From CAXBCP01 sp047638395 (GTDB taxonomy: Bacteria > Pseudomonadota > Alphaproteobacteria > MPNO01 > UBA830): DNA of 64,000 nucleotides. Under the pieces are notes generated by a model that worked only from the letters and a program-made list of their open reading frames with translations, ran no database searches and was not told the DNA's origin. Below, piece by piece: positions 49,860-59,015 of this stretch. Numbering within the stretch: the stretch's first letter is position 1; every line of letters begins with the position of its first letter. The stretch covers positions 1 through 64,000 of the forward strand of contig JBLIMV010000017.1 in assembly GCA_047638395.1 (NCBI GenBank), written 5' to 3'. Both the position numbers and the translations under genes were made by a program.

Positions 49860-52800
49860 CAGCTTCTCCTCATCCCGATATTCATCTCGCCGGTCTGTTC
49901 GACCTGCAATTCCTGCAACGCACGGCGGTATTCGACCGGCATCACTTTGACGAATTTGGACAGGTAATCGTCCCAGTTATCCAGAATATCCTGGGCACGG
50001 CTCGACGCGGTGTAGTGCGCATGGTTCTGGATAAGCTGACGCAAACGTTCGGCATCAAAGCGGGTCATATCGGATTTCACATCAACCAGCCCGTGCGATT
50101 CGATATCGGAGCGATGAAGTTTCTCCATCACTTCCTCTTCGTCTTCGACGGGTTCCAGATCGACCATCGACAGATTACAGCGTCGCTCGAAATCGCCGGA
50201 TTCGTCCAGCACATAGGCAATCCCGCCGGACATACCCGCGGCAAAGTTGCGCCCGGTTTCACCCAGCACGACGACAATCCCGCCGGTCATGTATTCACAC
50301 CCATGATCACCCGCGCCTTCGACAACCGCGATCGCCCCGGAATTACGCACGGCGAACCGTTCGCCCGCGATGCCCCGGAAATAGCATTCGCCATTTACCG
50401 CGCCGTACAGGACGGTATTGCCGACGATCATGCTCTCGTTCGGGTTGATCCCGCTAACAGGATCGGGGCGAACGATCAGTTTGCCGCCCGACAGACCCTT
50501 GCCAACATAGTCGTTGGCTTCGCCGATGAGCTCGAGGGTAACGCCCTTTGTAACCCAGGCACCGAAGCTTTGTCCGGCGACGCCTTTCAGCTTCAACCAG
50601 ATCGTGTCGTCCGGCAGTCCGGCGTGACCGTATTTCAGCGCCAATTGCCCTGACAACATCGTGCCGGCAGATCGGTCGGTATTGCCGATCGGGAATTCGG
50701 CCTGCACAGCTGTGCCGTTCTCAAACGCCGGGGCCGCCACCTCGATGAACTTCCGGTCGAGGATATCCTTGATCGGGTGGTTCTGTTTAGTCGTATGATG
50801 GACATCGACGCTATCGGCTTCAACTGGCCGGAAAAAGAGCTTGCTGAAATCAAGCCCGTTGGCTTTCCAGTGATCGATCGCCTTCGCGGTATCAAGGACA
50901 TCTGTCTGGCCGATCATGTCGTTGATCGTGCGGAAGCCCATTTCAGCCATCAGCTCGCGCAGTTCTTCAGCCACGTAGAAAAAGAAATTGACGACGTGTT
51001 CCGGCTCCCCGGTGAACTTCTTTCGAAGTTCGGGGTCCTGCGTCGCGATCCCGACCGGACAGGTATTGAGATGGCATTTACGCATCATGATGCAGCCCGA
51101 TGCGATCAGCGGTGCTGTCGCAAACCCGAATTCATCGGCGCCAAGCAGCGCGCCCACCGCAACATCGCGGCCGGTCCGTAGCCCGCCATCCACTTGGACG
51201 GCGATGCGACCGCGCAGGTCGTTCATCACCAGGGTCTGCTGGGTTTCGGCAAGACCAATTTCCCAGGGCGAACCCGCATGTTTGATCGAGGTCAGCGGAG
51301 AGGCCCCGGTGCCGCCCTCAAACCCCGAAATCGTCACATGATCGGCACGGGCCTTGGAAACCCCGGCGGCCACCGTGCCGACGCCGATTTCGGAAACCAG
51401 CTTCACGCTGATATCCGCCGTCGGCGTCACGTTCTTCAGATCGAAGATCAGCTGCGCCAGATCCTCGATCGAGTAGATATCATGATGCGGCGGCGGCGAG
51501 ATCAAGCCGACGCCGGCCGTCGAATGCCGGACCTTCGCGATGACTGCATCCACCTTGTGGCCCGGCAGCTGTCCGCCTTCGCCCGGCTTCGCGCCCTGGG
51601 CCATTTTGATCTGAATCATGTCGGCATTTACGAGGTATTCGGTCGTCACACCAAACCGGCCAGACGCGACCTGCTTGATCGCGGAACGCATCGAATCGCC
51701 GTTTTCCATCGGCACAAACCGGTCTGACTCTTCACCACCTTCACCGGTATTGGATTTGCCGCCGATACGGTTCATCGCAATAGCGAGATTCGTGTGGGCT
51801 TCACGGCTGATCGACCCATACGACATTGCCCCGGTGGCAAAGCGTTTGACGATATCTTCCGCCGCCTCGACCTCGTCCAGCGGGACCGGATTGCGGCCGG
51901 TTTCCTCGGCCGGCTTCAGACGGAACAGACCGCGCAGCGTCATCAGCTGTTCGCTCTGTTCGTTGATTCCTGCCGCATAGGACCGATACTTATCAGGCAA
52001 CTGGCCACGCACTGCGTGCTGCAGATCGGCCACCGCCTCCGGCGACCAGGAATGCTTTTCCCCCCGGATGCGAAACGCGTATTCGCCACCGACGTCCAAC
52101 GCCTTTTCATAAATCGGATTGTTCCCGAAGGCATCCGAATGACGCATCAACGTCTCGGCCGCAATTTCCTGAAGGCCGACGCCTTCAATCGCCGTATGCG
52201 TGCCCGTGAAATACCTTTCTACGAAGGACGACTGCAGTCCGACCGCATCGAATATCTGGGCGCCACAATAGGATTGGTAAGTCGAAATGCCCATCTTCGA
52301 CATGACCTTCAGCAACCCTTTGTCGATACCTTTTATGAAGCGCTTGTTGATCTCGTCGTGGCTCAACTCGCCATCGATCTTTTCACGCAGGTCTTCCAGC
52401 GTCTCGAAAGCGAGCCACGGATTGATCGCCTCTGCACCAAAACCGGCAAGGGTCGCAAAATGATGAACTTCGCGCGCTTCACCGGTTTCCACGACCAGAC
52501 CAACCGACGTCCGAAGACCCTTGCGGATCAGATGATGGTGGACGGCAGACGTCGCCAGTAATGACGGTATGGCCACCCGGTCCGACGCCATCAGACGATC
52601 AGACAGAATGATAATGTTATGGCCCTGACCGACGCTGGTTTCAGCGCGCTCACAAAGATTGTCGATCGCCTCTTCCATGTACTCGGCGCCACGCTGCACA
52701 TTGAACGTGATATCGAGCGTGATGGTCAGAAACTGATTGTCAGCGATATCGCCAATCGCGCGAATTTTCTCCAGCCCCTCGTTGGAAATGATCGGCTGGC

Positions 52801-54556
52801 GGACTTCAAGCCGCTTCAGGCTGGACGTGCCTTCGAGATCGAGCAGGTTGGGCCTCGGCCCGATAAACGATACCAGCGACATCACAATCTCTTCGCGGAT
52901 CGGGTCAATCGGCGGATTTGTGACCTGGGCGAAGAGTTGTTTGAAATATGACGCAAGTGTTTTGGGTCGCGACGACAATGCCGATAGCGGGGTGTCCGTA
53001 CCCATAGCGCCGGTCGCTTCCTGGCCAGTCTGGGCCATCGGCGACATAAGGAATTTGATATCTTCCTCGGAATACCCGAATGCCTGCTGGCGCTCCAGTA
53101 GCGGAATCGCAGAAGCGGTCGGAGCACGGCCGGTATCTGGCAGGTCACGGAGCTGAATCTGTGTGTGTGCCAGCCATTCCTTGTACGGGTGGCTATTGGC
53201 AAGTTCGGCTTTCAAATCTTCGTCGGAGACAATTTTGCCCTGCTCCAGATCGATCAGCAGCATCTTGCCCGGCTGAAGCCGCCATTTGCGGACGATGTTT
53301 TCTTCGGGAATATCGAGCACGCCCATCTCGGACGCGAGCAGCACGAAGCCGTCCTTGGTTTCCAGATAGCGCGCAGGACGCAGGCCGTTCCGGTCGAGCG
53401 TCGCACCGACGACCTTGCCGTCGGTAAAAGCGATCGCGGCGGGGCCGTCCCATGGCTCCATCAGGGCCGCGTTGTATTCGTAGAACGCCCGAGATGTTTC
53501 ATCCATCAGCGGGTTGCCGGCCCAGGCTTCCGGGATCAGCATCATCATGGCGTGGGGCAGCGAATAACCGCCCTGATAGAGCAGTTCCAGCGCGTTATCG
53601 AAACACGCTGAATCCGACTGCCCCTCGTAGGAAATCGGCCAGAGTTTCTGCATGTCGTCGCCGAATGTCGGAGACGACATTGTCGCCTGACGCGCCGCCA
53701 TCCAGTTCGAGTTGCCGCGCAGTGTATTGATCTCACCGTTATGGCAGATCATCCGGTAGGGATGCGCCAGCGGCCAGGACGGGAAAGTGTTGGTCGAGAA
53801 ACGCTGATGCACCAGCGCCACCGCGGATACCACACGCTCGTCCTGCAGGTCCCTGTAATATTTGGCCACGCCATCAGCAAGAACAAGTCCCTTATAGACG
53901 ATGGTGCGGGACGAACAGGACACCGGATAGTACCCGACAGCCGCATCCGGATGGTTGGCCCGGACATGATTCGAGGCGACCTTGCGGGCCACATACAGCT
54001 TGCGTTCGAATGTGTCGTCATCGGCAATGTTGCTGCCCCGCGCGATGAACACCTGGCGGTGCACCGGCTCGGTCGGTTTGACACTCTCGCCGAGAACGGA
54101 GGAATCCACCGGCACATCACGCCAGCCAATGATTTTCAGGCCTTCCTGGACCGTCGACATTTCATAAGCAGCTTCGATGGTCTTACGATGATCTGCATCA
54201 CGCGGCATAAACAAATGCGCAACGCCGTAATGATTGGGTTCGGGCAGGTCGAAGCCAAGCGCCTTCATCTCGGCGGCAAAAAATTCGTGCGGCAACTGAA
54301 TCAGGATACCTGCGCCATCGCCGGCCTTGGGGTCGGCGCCAACGGCCCCACGGTGTTCGAGATTGCAGAGAATTTTCAACCCGTCTTCGACAATCTTCCG
54401 GCTCCGCTCATTGCGGATCGAACAGATCATCCCGATGCCACAGGCATCATGCTCATTCGCAGCGTTATAAAGGCCCTGGTCAGGCTTAAGACCCGCATAG
54501 AGCGGGCGCGGCGCTACGTTCGCCGTCTCGCCTGCACGCCCCTTAGCGGGGTTCAT
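49859..54556 (-). CDS. gltB: Glutamate synthase [NADPH] large subunit
   Basis: A 1565-residue amidotransferase that makes two glutamates from glutamine and 2-oxoglutarate. From the ATG at 54556 the glutaminase nucleophile is C39 (NEHDACGIGM), so the removed leader is 38 residues, close to the 36-42 seen in other GltB proteins. A GTG start at 54607 would lengthen the leader and is less likely. The central domain, FMN-binding barrel (GEGGEESDRF, then GLISPPPHHDIYSIEDL, GFEGGTGASPLTSIKHAG), Cys cluster (CIMMRKCHLNTCPVGIATQ) and C-terminal beta-helix with repeated GG turns (GLSGGKLIV, YMTGGIVVVLG, GMSGGIAYVLD) are all present. Forms an operon with gltD. Confidence 0.97.
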   Translation of the reverse strand: MNPAKGRAGETANVAPRPLYAGLKPDQGLYNAANEHDACGIGMICSIRNERSRKIVEDGLKILCNLEHRGAVGADPKAGDGAGILIQLPHEFFAAEMKALGFDLPEPNHYGVAHLFMPRDADHRKTIEAAYEMSTVQEGLKIIGWRDVPVDSSVLGESVKPTEPVHRQVFIARGSNIADDDTFERKLYVARKVASNHVRANHPDAAVGYYPVSCSSRTIVYKGLVLADGVAKYYRDLQDERVVSAVALVHQRFSTNTFPSWPLAHPYRMICHNGEINTLRGNSNWMAARQATMSSPTFGDDMQKLWPISYEGQSDSACFDNALELLYQGGYSLPHAMMMLIPEAWAGNPLMDETSRAFYEYNAALMEPWDGPAAIAFTDGKVVGATLDRNGLRPARYLETKDGFVLLASEMGVLDIPEENIVRKWRLQPGKMLLIDLEQGKIVSDEDLKAELANSHPYKEWLAHTQIQLRDLPDTGRAPTASAIPLLERQQAFGYSEEDIKFLMSPMAQTGQEATGAMGTDTPLSALSSRPKTLASYFKQLFAQVTNPPIDPIREEIVMSLVSFIGPRPNLLDLEGTSSLKRLEVRQPIISNEGLEKIRAIGDIADNQFLTITLDITFNVQRGAEYMEEAIDNLCERAETSVGQGHNIIILSDRLMASDRVAIPSLLATSAVHHHLIRKGLRTSVGLVVETGEAREVHHFATLAGFGAEAINPWLAFETLEDLREKIDGELSHDEINKRFIKGIDKGLLKVMSKMGISTYQSYCGAQIFDAVGLQSSFVERYFTGTHTAIEGVGLQEIAAETLMRHSDAFGNNPIYEKALDVGGEYAFRIRGEKHSWSPEAVADLQHAVRGQLPDKYRSYAAGINEQSEQLMTLRGLFRLKPAEETGRNPVPLDEVEAAEDIVKRFATGAMSYGSISREAHTNLAIAMNRIGGKSNTGEGGEESDRFVPMENGDSMRSAIKQVASGRFGVTTEYLVNADMIQIKMAQGAKPGEGGQLPGHKVDAVIAKVRHSTAGVGLISPPPHHDIYSIEDLAQLIFDLKNVTPTADISVKLVSEIGVGTVAAGVSKARADHVTISGFEGGTGASPLTSIKHAGSPWEIGLAETQQTLVMNDLRGRIAVQVDGGLRTGRDVAVGALLGADEFGFATAPLIASGCIMMRKCHLNTCPVGIATQDPELRKKFTGEPEHVVNFFFYVAEELRELMAEMGFRTINDMIGQTDVLDTAKAIDHWKANGLDFSKLFFRPVEADSVDVHHTTKQNHPIKDILDRKFIEVAAPAFENGTAVQAEFPIGNTDRSAGTMLSGQLALKYGHAGLPDDTIWLKLKGVAGQSFGAWVTKGVTLELIGEANDYVGKGLSGGKLIVRPDPVSGINPNESMIVGNTVLYGAVNGECYFRGIAGERFAVRNSGAIAVVEGAGDHGCEYMTGGIVVVLGETGRNFAAGMSGGIAYVLDESGDFERRCNLSMVDLEPVEDEEEVMEKLHRSDIESHGLVDVKSDMTRFDAERLRQLIQNHAHYTASSRAQDILDNWDDYLSKFVKVMPVEYRRALQELQVEQTGEMNIGMRRS

Positions 54557-55033
54557 AATCTTTTTCTGTCGCAATGTCGGCGCCCTTCGAAAAATGCACT
54601 CCACCACATGTGTTCCATAGACCGATCAGGACCAGCCTCAGAACCTGTTCCACTGTTCTTGCCGCACCAAATCGGCGTGCGAAGATCGGCATATGACCTG
54701 CGGTGGGGTTATCAATGTACAGCGATACGCAATCCGGGGCTCTATTTCAATAGTTTGCCGTTTTGAATTCGCACCGGCATGATTCTGAAATAACCTCAAA
54801 CGGCGCATAAATTGTGCCTTTTCCAGAACAGCTATAGTCAAACTGCACTTTGATAGGCACCTAGTAATTCCAACTAGCGAATTAATAGAATCTTCGATAC
54901 AAATATAGATGTCATGTCGTCATAGGCGTGTAGGGCTGGGCGCGGCACTTCAGAACAAAATGATTGGATTTTCCGCGGTAGAACAATAAGTCTGCAGAAA
55001 TGGTGCAGGGTAAGTAGTAAATTGGGGGGCAAG
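54557..55033. other. Intergenic region between gltB and the TPR/beta-barrel gene
   Basis: About 480 bases with no credible gene. It must carry promoters for gltB (minus) and the TPR gene (plus). It is AT-richer from about 54780 to 54930. A small inverted repeat CTAGT/ACTAG with a 7-base spacer lies at 54861-54877. A ribosome site (GGGGGG at about 55024-55029) lies before the ATG at 55034. No tRNA-like fold was seen. Confidence 0.5.
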
Positions 55034-56620
55034 ATGCCAACGCACTGGTACGCAGACAGGCACTATTTGAGTATCCGGAAGACTGTTTTTGCGATCGCTC
55101 TGCTGGTCGCGGCAGGTTCTTTCTCTCAGCAAACACTGGCGTCAGAGACATCCGACAGATTGGTCGCCCGCGGCCTGATCCAGCTTAAAGCAGGTCAGTT
55201 CATCGCCGCCACGAAGTATTTCAATGGGGCCGTCCAGCTCGATTCGAAGGATCCGCGCGCGCTGTTTTATCTTGGCGTCGCGCTGAACCGGATCGGCCAG
55301 CATGGGGCCGCGCTGGAATCATTTCAGCGCATGTGGGCGCTCAAAGTCACTAGTCGCCAACTCGGGCTTGAAGGCGGCTGGGCGGCGATTGCACAGGGCC
55401 GGACGGCACTGGCGATCACGCTGCTGGAACCCTACGTGAAAGCAAACCCGAAAAACGCGAAGGCGCGCGAATTCCTAGGACGCGCCTATATCGGCGATGG
55501 CCGGCTGGATGATGCGGAGCGGGAACTAAAACGCGCGATCGAGCTGGATGCAGCTCTAAAACCGACGGCGCTCTATTACCTTGGGAATATTGCCGCCCTG
55601 CGCAAAGACACAAAGGGCGTGGCAACGGCGCTGACTGGCATGCTGCAACAAAGCCCGGACAGCCGGACCAGCAATATCCTGCGCGATACGCTGCGTCGCG
55701 CAGCGACAGCGCCGCAACAGGAGCGGAAATCCTGGTTCGCGGCACTCTCCTTGTCAGGTGGCGACAATTCCAATGTGATTGGCCTCGCGGACGAAGCCGT
55801 TCTTCCGGCCGACGTGTCCTCCCGATCTTCCAAATTTCTCCGCACCCAACTGGACATCGGCTATAATTTACGACTTAACGACATCAGTTCTCTGACAGGC
55901 GGCTACAGCTTTTCACACGAACGATACTCGGATATCGAAGGCTTCGATTCGATGTCCAACACGGTTTATCTCGACTACCGTCGCAAGTTAGCCGAGCGTG
56001 TCGAAGGCGGATTGCGCATATCCCGCAGCCTGTCGGCCACGGACGGCGAGACCAAAGTTCGGCGGACAACAATAACACCATCGGCGCTCTATCGCTGGAG
56101 CGAGACCGATGTGACCACACTGCGCTACAACCTGTCATTCACGAGTTATGTTCCCGAGCCCGTTCGACCGGCGCTTAATCGCGACGTGAGAAATCATGTC
56201 TTTACCCTGTCGCACAGAACCATGGTGGATGGCCCGATCCTGCCACTGGGGGTAAGCCTCGAGGTCGGACTGAGCCGGACCCTCAACAATGCGGAAGGTG
56301 CCGACTATGTGTATGACGGGCTTGGCGGCTTCATCTCGGCTTCCCGCAAATTTCCGCTCGAAATCCGCGGCGCGATCACCTTCAGCCACCAGCGCGACAC
56401 CTATACCGAGCTGAACAGCCTGGCGGGCGCAGGCTTCGCCTTTAACCGCGAAGACCGGATCGACAGGCTGAACCTGTTTCTTGAAAGGCCGCTGACCGTG
56501 TTCGACGTCAAGAATGCGTCCGTCTTCCTGAACTGGCAGTACCTGAACAACAAATCGAATCTCAGCTTTTTCAATTACGAACAGACATCATTCAATTTCG
56601 GCATAAGCGCGCGGTTCTGA
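55034..56620 (+). CDS. Exported TPR protein with C-terminal outer-membrane beta-barrel
   Basis: A 528-residue protein. Residues about 1-37 form a signal peptide (TVFAIALLVAAGSFSQQTLA). Residues 40-215 are tetratricopeptide repeats (AGQFIAATKYFNGAVQLDSKDPRALFYLGVAL and later copies). From 235 on alternate amphipathic strands run to the final Phe (NFGISARF), as in outer-membrane barrels. The layout of periplasmic TPR plus barrel is like Slam (type XI) secretion proteins and some polysaccharide exporters. It lies 31 bases ahead of a secreted Cys-rich protein gene, and they are probably one operon. ATG 55034 is chosen over TTG 55022 because GGGGGG precedes it at a good distance. Function is not established. 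Confidence 0.75.
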   Translation: MPTHWYADRHYLSIRKTVFAIALLVAAGSFSQQTLASETSDRLVARGLIQLKAGQFIAATKYFNGAVQLDSKDPRALFYLGVALNRIGQHGAALESFQRMWALKVTSRQLGLEGGWAAIAQGRTALAITLLEPYVKANPKNAKAREFLGRAYIGDGRLDDAERELKRAIELDAALKPTALYYLGNIAALRKDTKGVATALTGMLQQSPDSRTSNILRDTLRRAATAPQQERKSWFAALSLSGGDNSNVIGLADEAVLPADVSSRSSKFLRTQLDIGYNLRLNDISSLTGGYSFSHERYSDIEGFDSMSNTVYLDYRRKLAERVEGGLRISRSLSATDGETKVRRTTITPSALYRWSETDVTTLRYNLSFTSYVPEPVRPALNRDVRNHVFTLSHRTMVDGPILPLGVSLEVGLSRTLNNAEGADYVYDGLGGFISASRKFPLEIRGAITFSHQRDTYTELNSLAGAGFAFNREDRIDRLNLFLERPLTVFDVKNASVFLNWQYLNNKSNLSFFNYEQTSFNFGISARF

Positions 56621-56651
56621 GCCGCTGCTGCCCACCGGAAGGAGAAACCAG

Positions 56652-58949
56652 ATGCGCAAGATTTTGTTCCTGTTCACGTTCTTCGCTGCCGCAGGCCTGT
56701 TTGGTCCGGCATCGGAAGAAGCCGCGGCGCAATGTACGCATCTTGGCGGTCAAGGCACCTGCCCGGTCGGTATTCCGAACGGATCGAGCAGCACCACTTT
56801 CAATGCGAATGGCACCATTAACTGGAGCAGTGGCGGTATTTCCGGTGCCTGCTGTGCTGCACCCAGCGGCATCGAGACCGGCGGGGGGTTGCTGAACCTG
56901 AATAATCAGCTCGGCGGCAGCGGACCGGGTACCGGGAACCCTCCCGCCAACAATCCCAACGCAGATTCGCCCTTCAGAACCGACGGCGTGAACGTGGCAG
57001 GACCCGGCGAGATCCCCGTCATGGTGTATCCCGACGACTGCGGCGCAGGCGGCTGCACGCAAGGAGCAGCGGGTCAGATCTTCGGTGCCAATCCGAACAG
57101 CGGCTATCTCTGCGATTCAGGCGGACCGGGTTGCGGCAATGACCTGTGGACATCGGCACCCCAGCCCGGCTTCGGAAGCTGCGGCCCCGGCGGATGCGGC
57201 GGGGCGGCTCCGATCGCGCCGATAAATTTTGCGGAGATCCCTGGCACTGGGCCCTACAGCCAGAACAACACAACCGGCGAGGTCGATCCCTTCGGCGGGG
57301 GCTCGTCGTTTCAGGACCCGATCACGGGCGAAACGGAAAGCCTTTCGGATAATCCGGCCGAGTGGCCCAACCATGTCAGACACGCCGACGAGCTGAACAC
57401 TGCTTATGCCAACGACGAGATTCATTACCCGTTCGACGACCCGGACTGGCGAAATAAATCGCTCGAAGAGCTCAAGGAAGATTTCAGGAACCTGCCGCCG
57501 CCGGGCCTGGACAACATATCAAGACCGTTGGAGCCTTATTCGACGGGCAATTCGGATGCAGCAGCGGCCGATAGCGGCGGTACGCCGTCGACCGGCAGCG
57601 CCCCGAAATTCTCAAACAAATCCGGCCGGTTCGGCATCGGCAACGACACCACGCTCGGCGGCGTGAACGGTCTGTCCGCGCGCTTTCAGGTCGCCAAGAA
57701 TTTTGGCGTACAGGCAATTGTTAGTTTTACCCGTGTCGATATCAACGATGAAAACCCGAACGCCGATCTGACCAACTATGTGAGCGCGTTCCTCGCGACC
57801 ACCCAGCCGGGTACCCCGCCCGCGAACTTCGTATCCGTGCTGCCGGTGGTTACTCCGACGCCGAGTCCTGCGTCCAGGCCAGCAGACGAAGACACCACAG
57901 AAGCGCCCGAACCACGCTCGGAGAGCACGCCGCTGAGAACCCGCAGTTTTGATAGCCGTACCGGTTGGGATAACCGATCCTCGATCAGCCGCATCGAAAC
58001 AGAAGGTCGGGAAACTGTTTATGAAGTTTATTCCGAAGAAGCTGACCAGAATCGGTACGTCGAATTCAAAAGCCGGGAGGACGCGTTCGTTTTCTCTGAC
58101 AGGCTGAATGACGCACCCGAAGGCAAGACCTTCGACCAGGTGCTGGGCGAACTTCCGGCAGAGCGCGCGCCGATTAATGTCGACCCTGTGAACACCAACC
58201 TGACCGATACACTCATCGAGAATGTGCCCGAGGGGTTTCAGGCACCCAAAGTGAATAATCTGAGGCTCGATGAGTTTCAGATAACGGATCCGCGGACCGG
58301 CCGTCGGATAGACGTCAAATCGGCGGAGCAGAGGGACGCAGTGCTCAACGCCATGAACAACGGCGCGACCCTGAAAGAGGCCGCGGAAATAGCGAAGAAC
58401 GCTCCCGTGGTCACGCCGGACGGCCTCGCATCGGCAACGACCAGCAGCACCCCAAGGTCAACACAGTCGACCCCTGCCCCGGCCGGCAGCGCGCCGACCT
58501 TTACCGACAACCGACCGGCAATCATCGTTGCACCGACGCGACCGGAAGGCACAAGTGTCGGCTCCATGAAAGGCGTGATACAGGGACAAGCATACGACAT
58601 CGAAGTTATCAGGGCCGAAAACGGCAAGGTTTACGCGGTCGGCACCGGCGAAAACGCAAATCATGTTTTTGGCGAAGTAAAGGAAACCAGCAACAAACTG
58701 TTCGGCGACTGGCGGCGCGAAGGGCCGTGGACCCCGCCGCCTTCGAAGACACAGACTGCGCCTGCGACGACGACTGCAACAGCGACCACCCCAACAGCGA
58801 CATCGCAGCGCACACCGCCGCCACAGGCCGCCAATAACCGGGTCCGGTCGCAGATCGCAAATAGTGACCGCGATTATATGATGCAGCCGCAGTTCACGGA
58901 CGGGTTTGAATCGGGCAACTTTCAGGCTTGGACAACGACCAACCCCTAG
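56652..58949 (+). CDS. Large secreted Cys-, Gly- and Pro/Thr-rich protein of unknown function
   Basis: A 765-residue protein that I do not recognise. A signal peptide is clear (MRKILFLFTFFAAAGLFG, probable cut after EEAAA). The first 200 mature residues are Gly/Asn-rich with paired cysteines (GACCAAPSG, DDCGAGGCTQG, SCGPGGCGG), suggesting disulfide bonding in the periplasm or outside. A middle part (GTPSTGSAPKFSNKSGRFGIG, then SARFQVAKNFGVQAIVSFTRVDI) may hold a few strands of a small domain. Pro/Thr/Ser-rich linkers follow, and the end has DGFESGNFQAWTTT, a C-terminal motif seen in some secreted proteins. Follows the TPR/barrel gene by 31 bases, ATG with GAAGGAGA ahead, so it may be the cargo or a partner of that protein. 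Confidence 0.7.
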   Translation: MRKILFLFTFFAAAGLFGPASEEAAAQCTHLGGQGTCPVGIPNGSSSTTFNANGTINWSSGGISGACCAAPSGIETGGGLLNLNNQLGGSGPGTGNPPANNPNADSPFRTDGVNVAGPGEIPVMVYPDDCGAGGCTQGAAGQIFGANPNSGYLCDSGGPGCGNDLWTSAPQPGFGSCGPGGCGGAAPIAPINFAEIPGTGPYSQNNTTGEVDPFGGGSSFQDPITGETESLSDNPAEWPNHVRHADELNTAYANDEIHYPFDDPDWRNKSLEELKEDFRNLPPPGLDNISRPLEPYSTGNSDAAAADSGGTPSTGSAPKFSNKSGRFGIGNDTTLGGVNGLSARFQVAKNFGVQAIVSFTRVDINDENPNADLTNYVSAFLATTQPGTPPANFVSVLPVVTPTPSPASRPADEDTTEAPEPRSESTPLRTRSFDSRTGWDNRSSISRIETEGRETVYEVYSEEADQNRYVEFKSREDAFVFSDRLNDAPEGKTFDQVLGELPAERAPINVDPVNTNLTDTLIENVPEGFQAPKVNNLRLDEFQITDPRTGRRIDVKSAEQRDAVLNAMNNGATLKEAAEIAKNAPVVTPDGLASATTSSTPRSTQSTPAPAGSAPTFTDNRPAIIVAPTRPEGTSVGSMKGVIQGQAYDIEVIRAENGKVYAVGTGENANHVFGEVKETSNKLFGDWRREGPWTPPPSKTQTAPATTTATATTPTATSQRTPPPQAANNRVRSQIANSDRDYMMQPQFTDGFESGNFQAWTTTNP

Positions 58950-59015
58950 GATTGCCCCTGGGGCACCTCTGACCGGCAAGCTGACGCAGGTATTTTCCTG
59001 TGGTAAAATGCGGTC

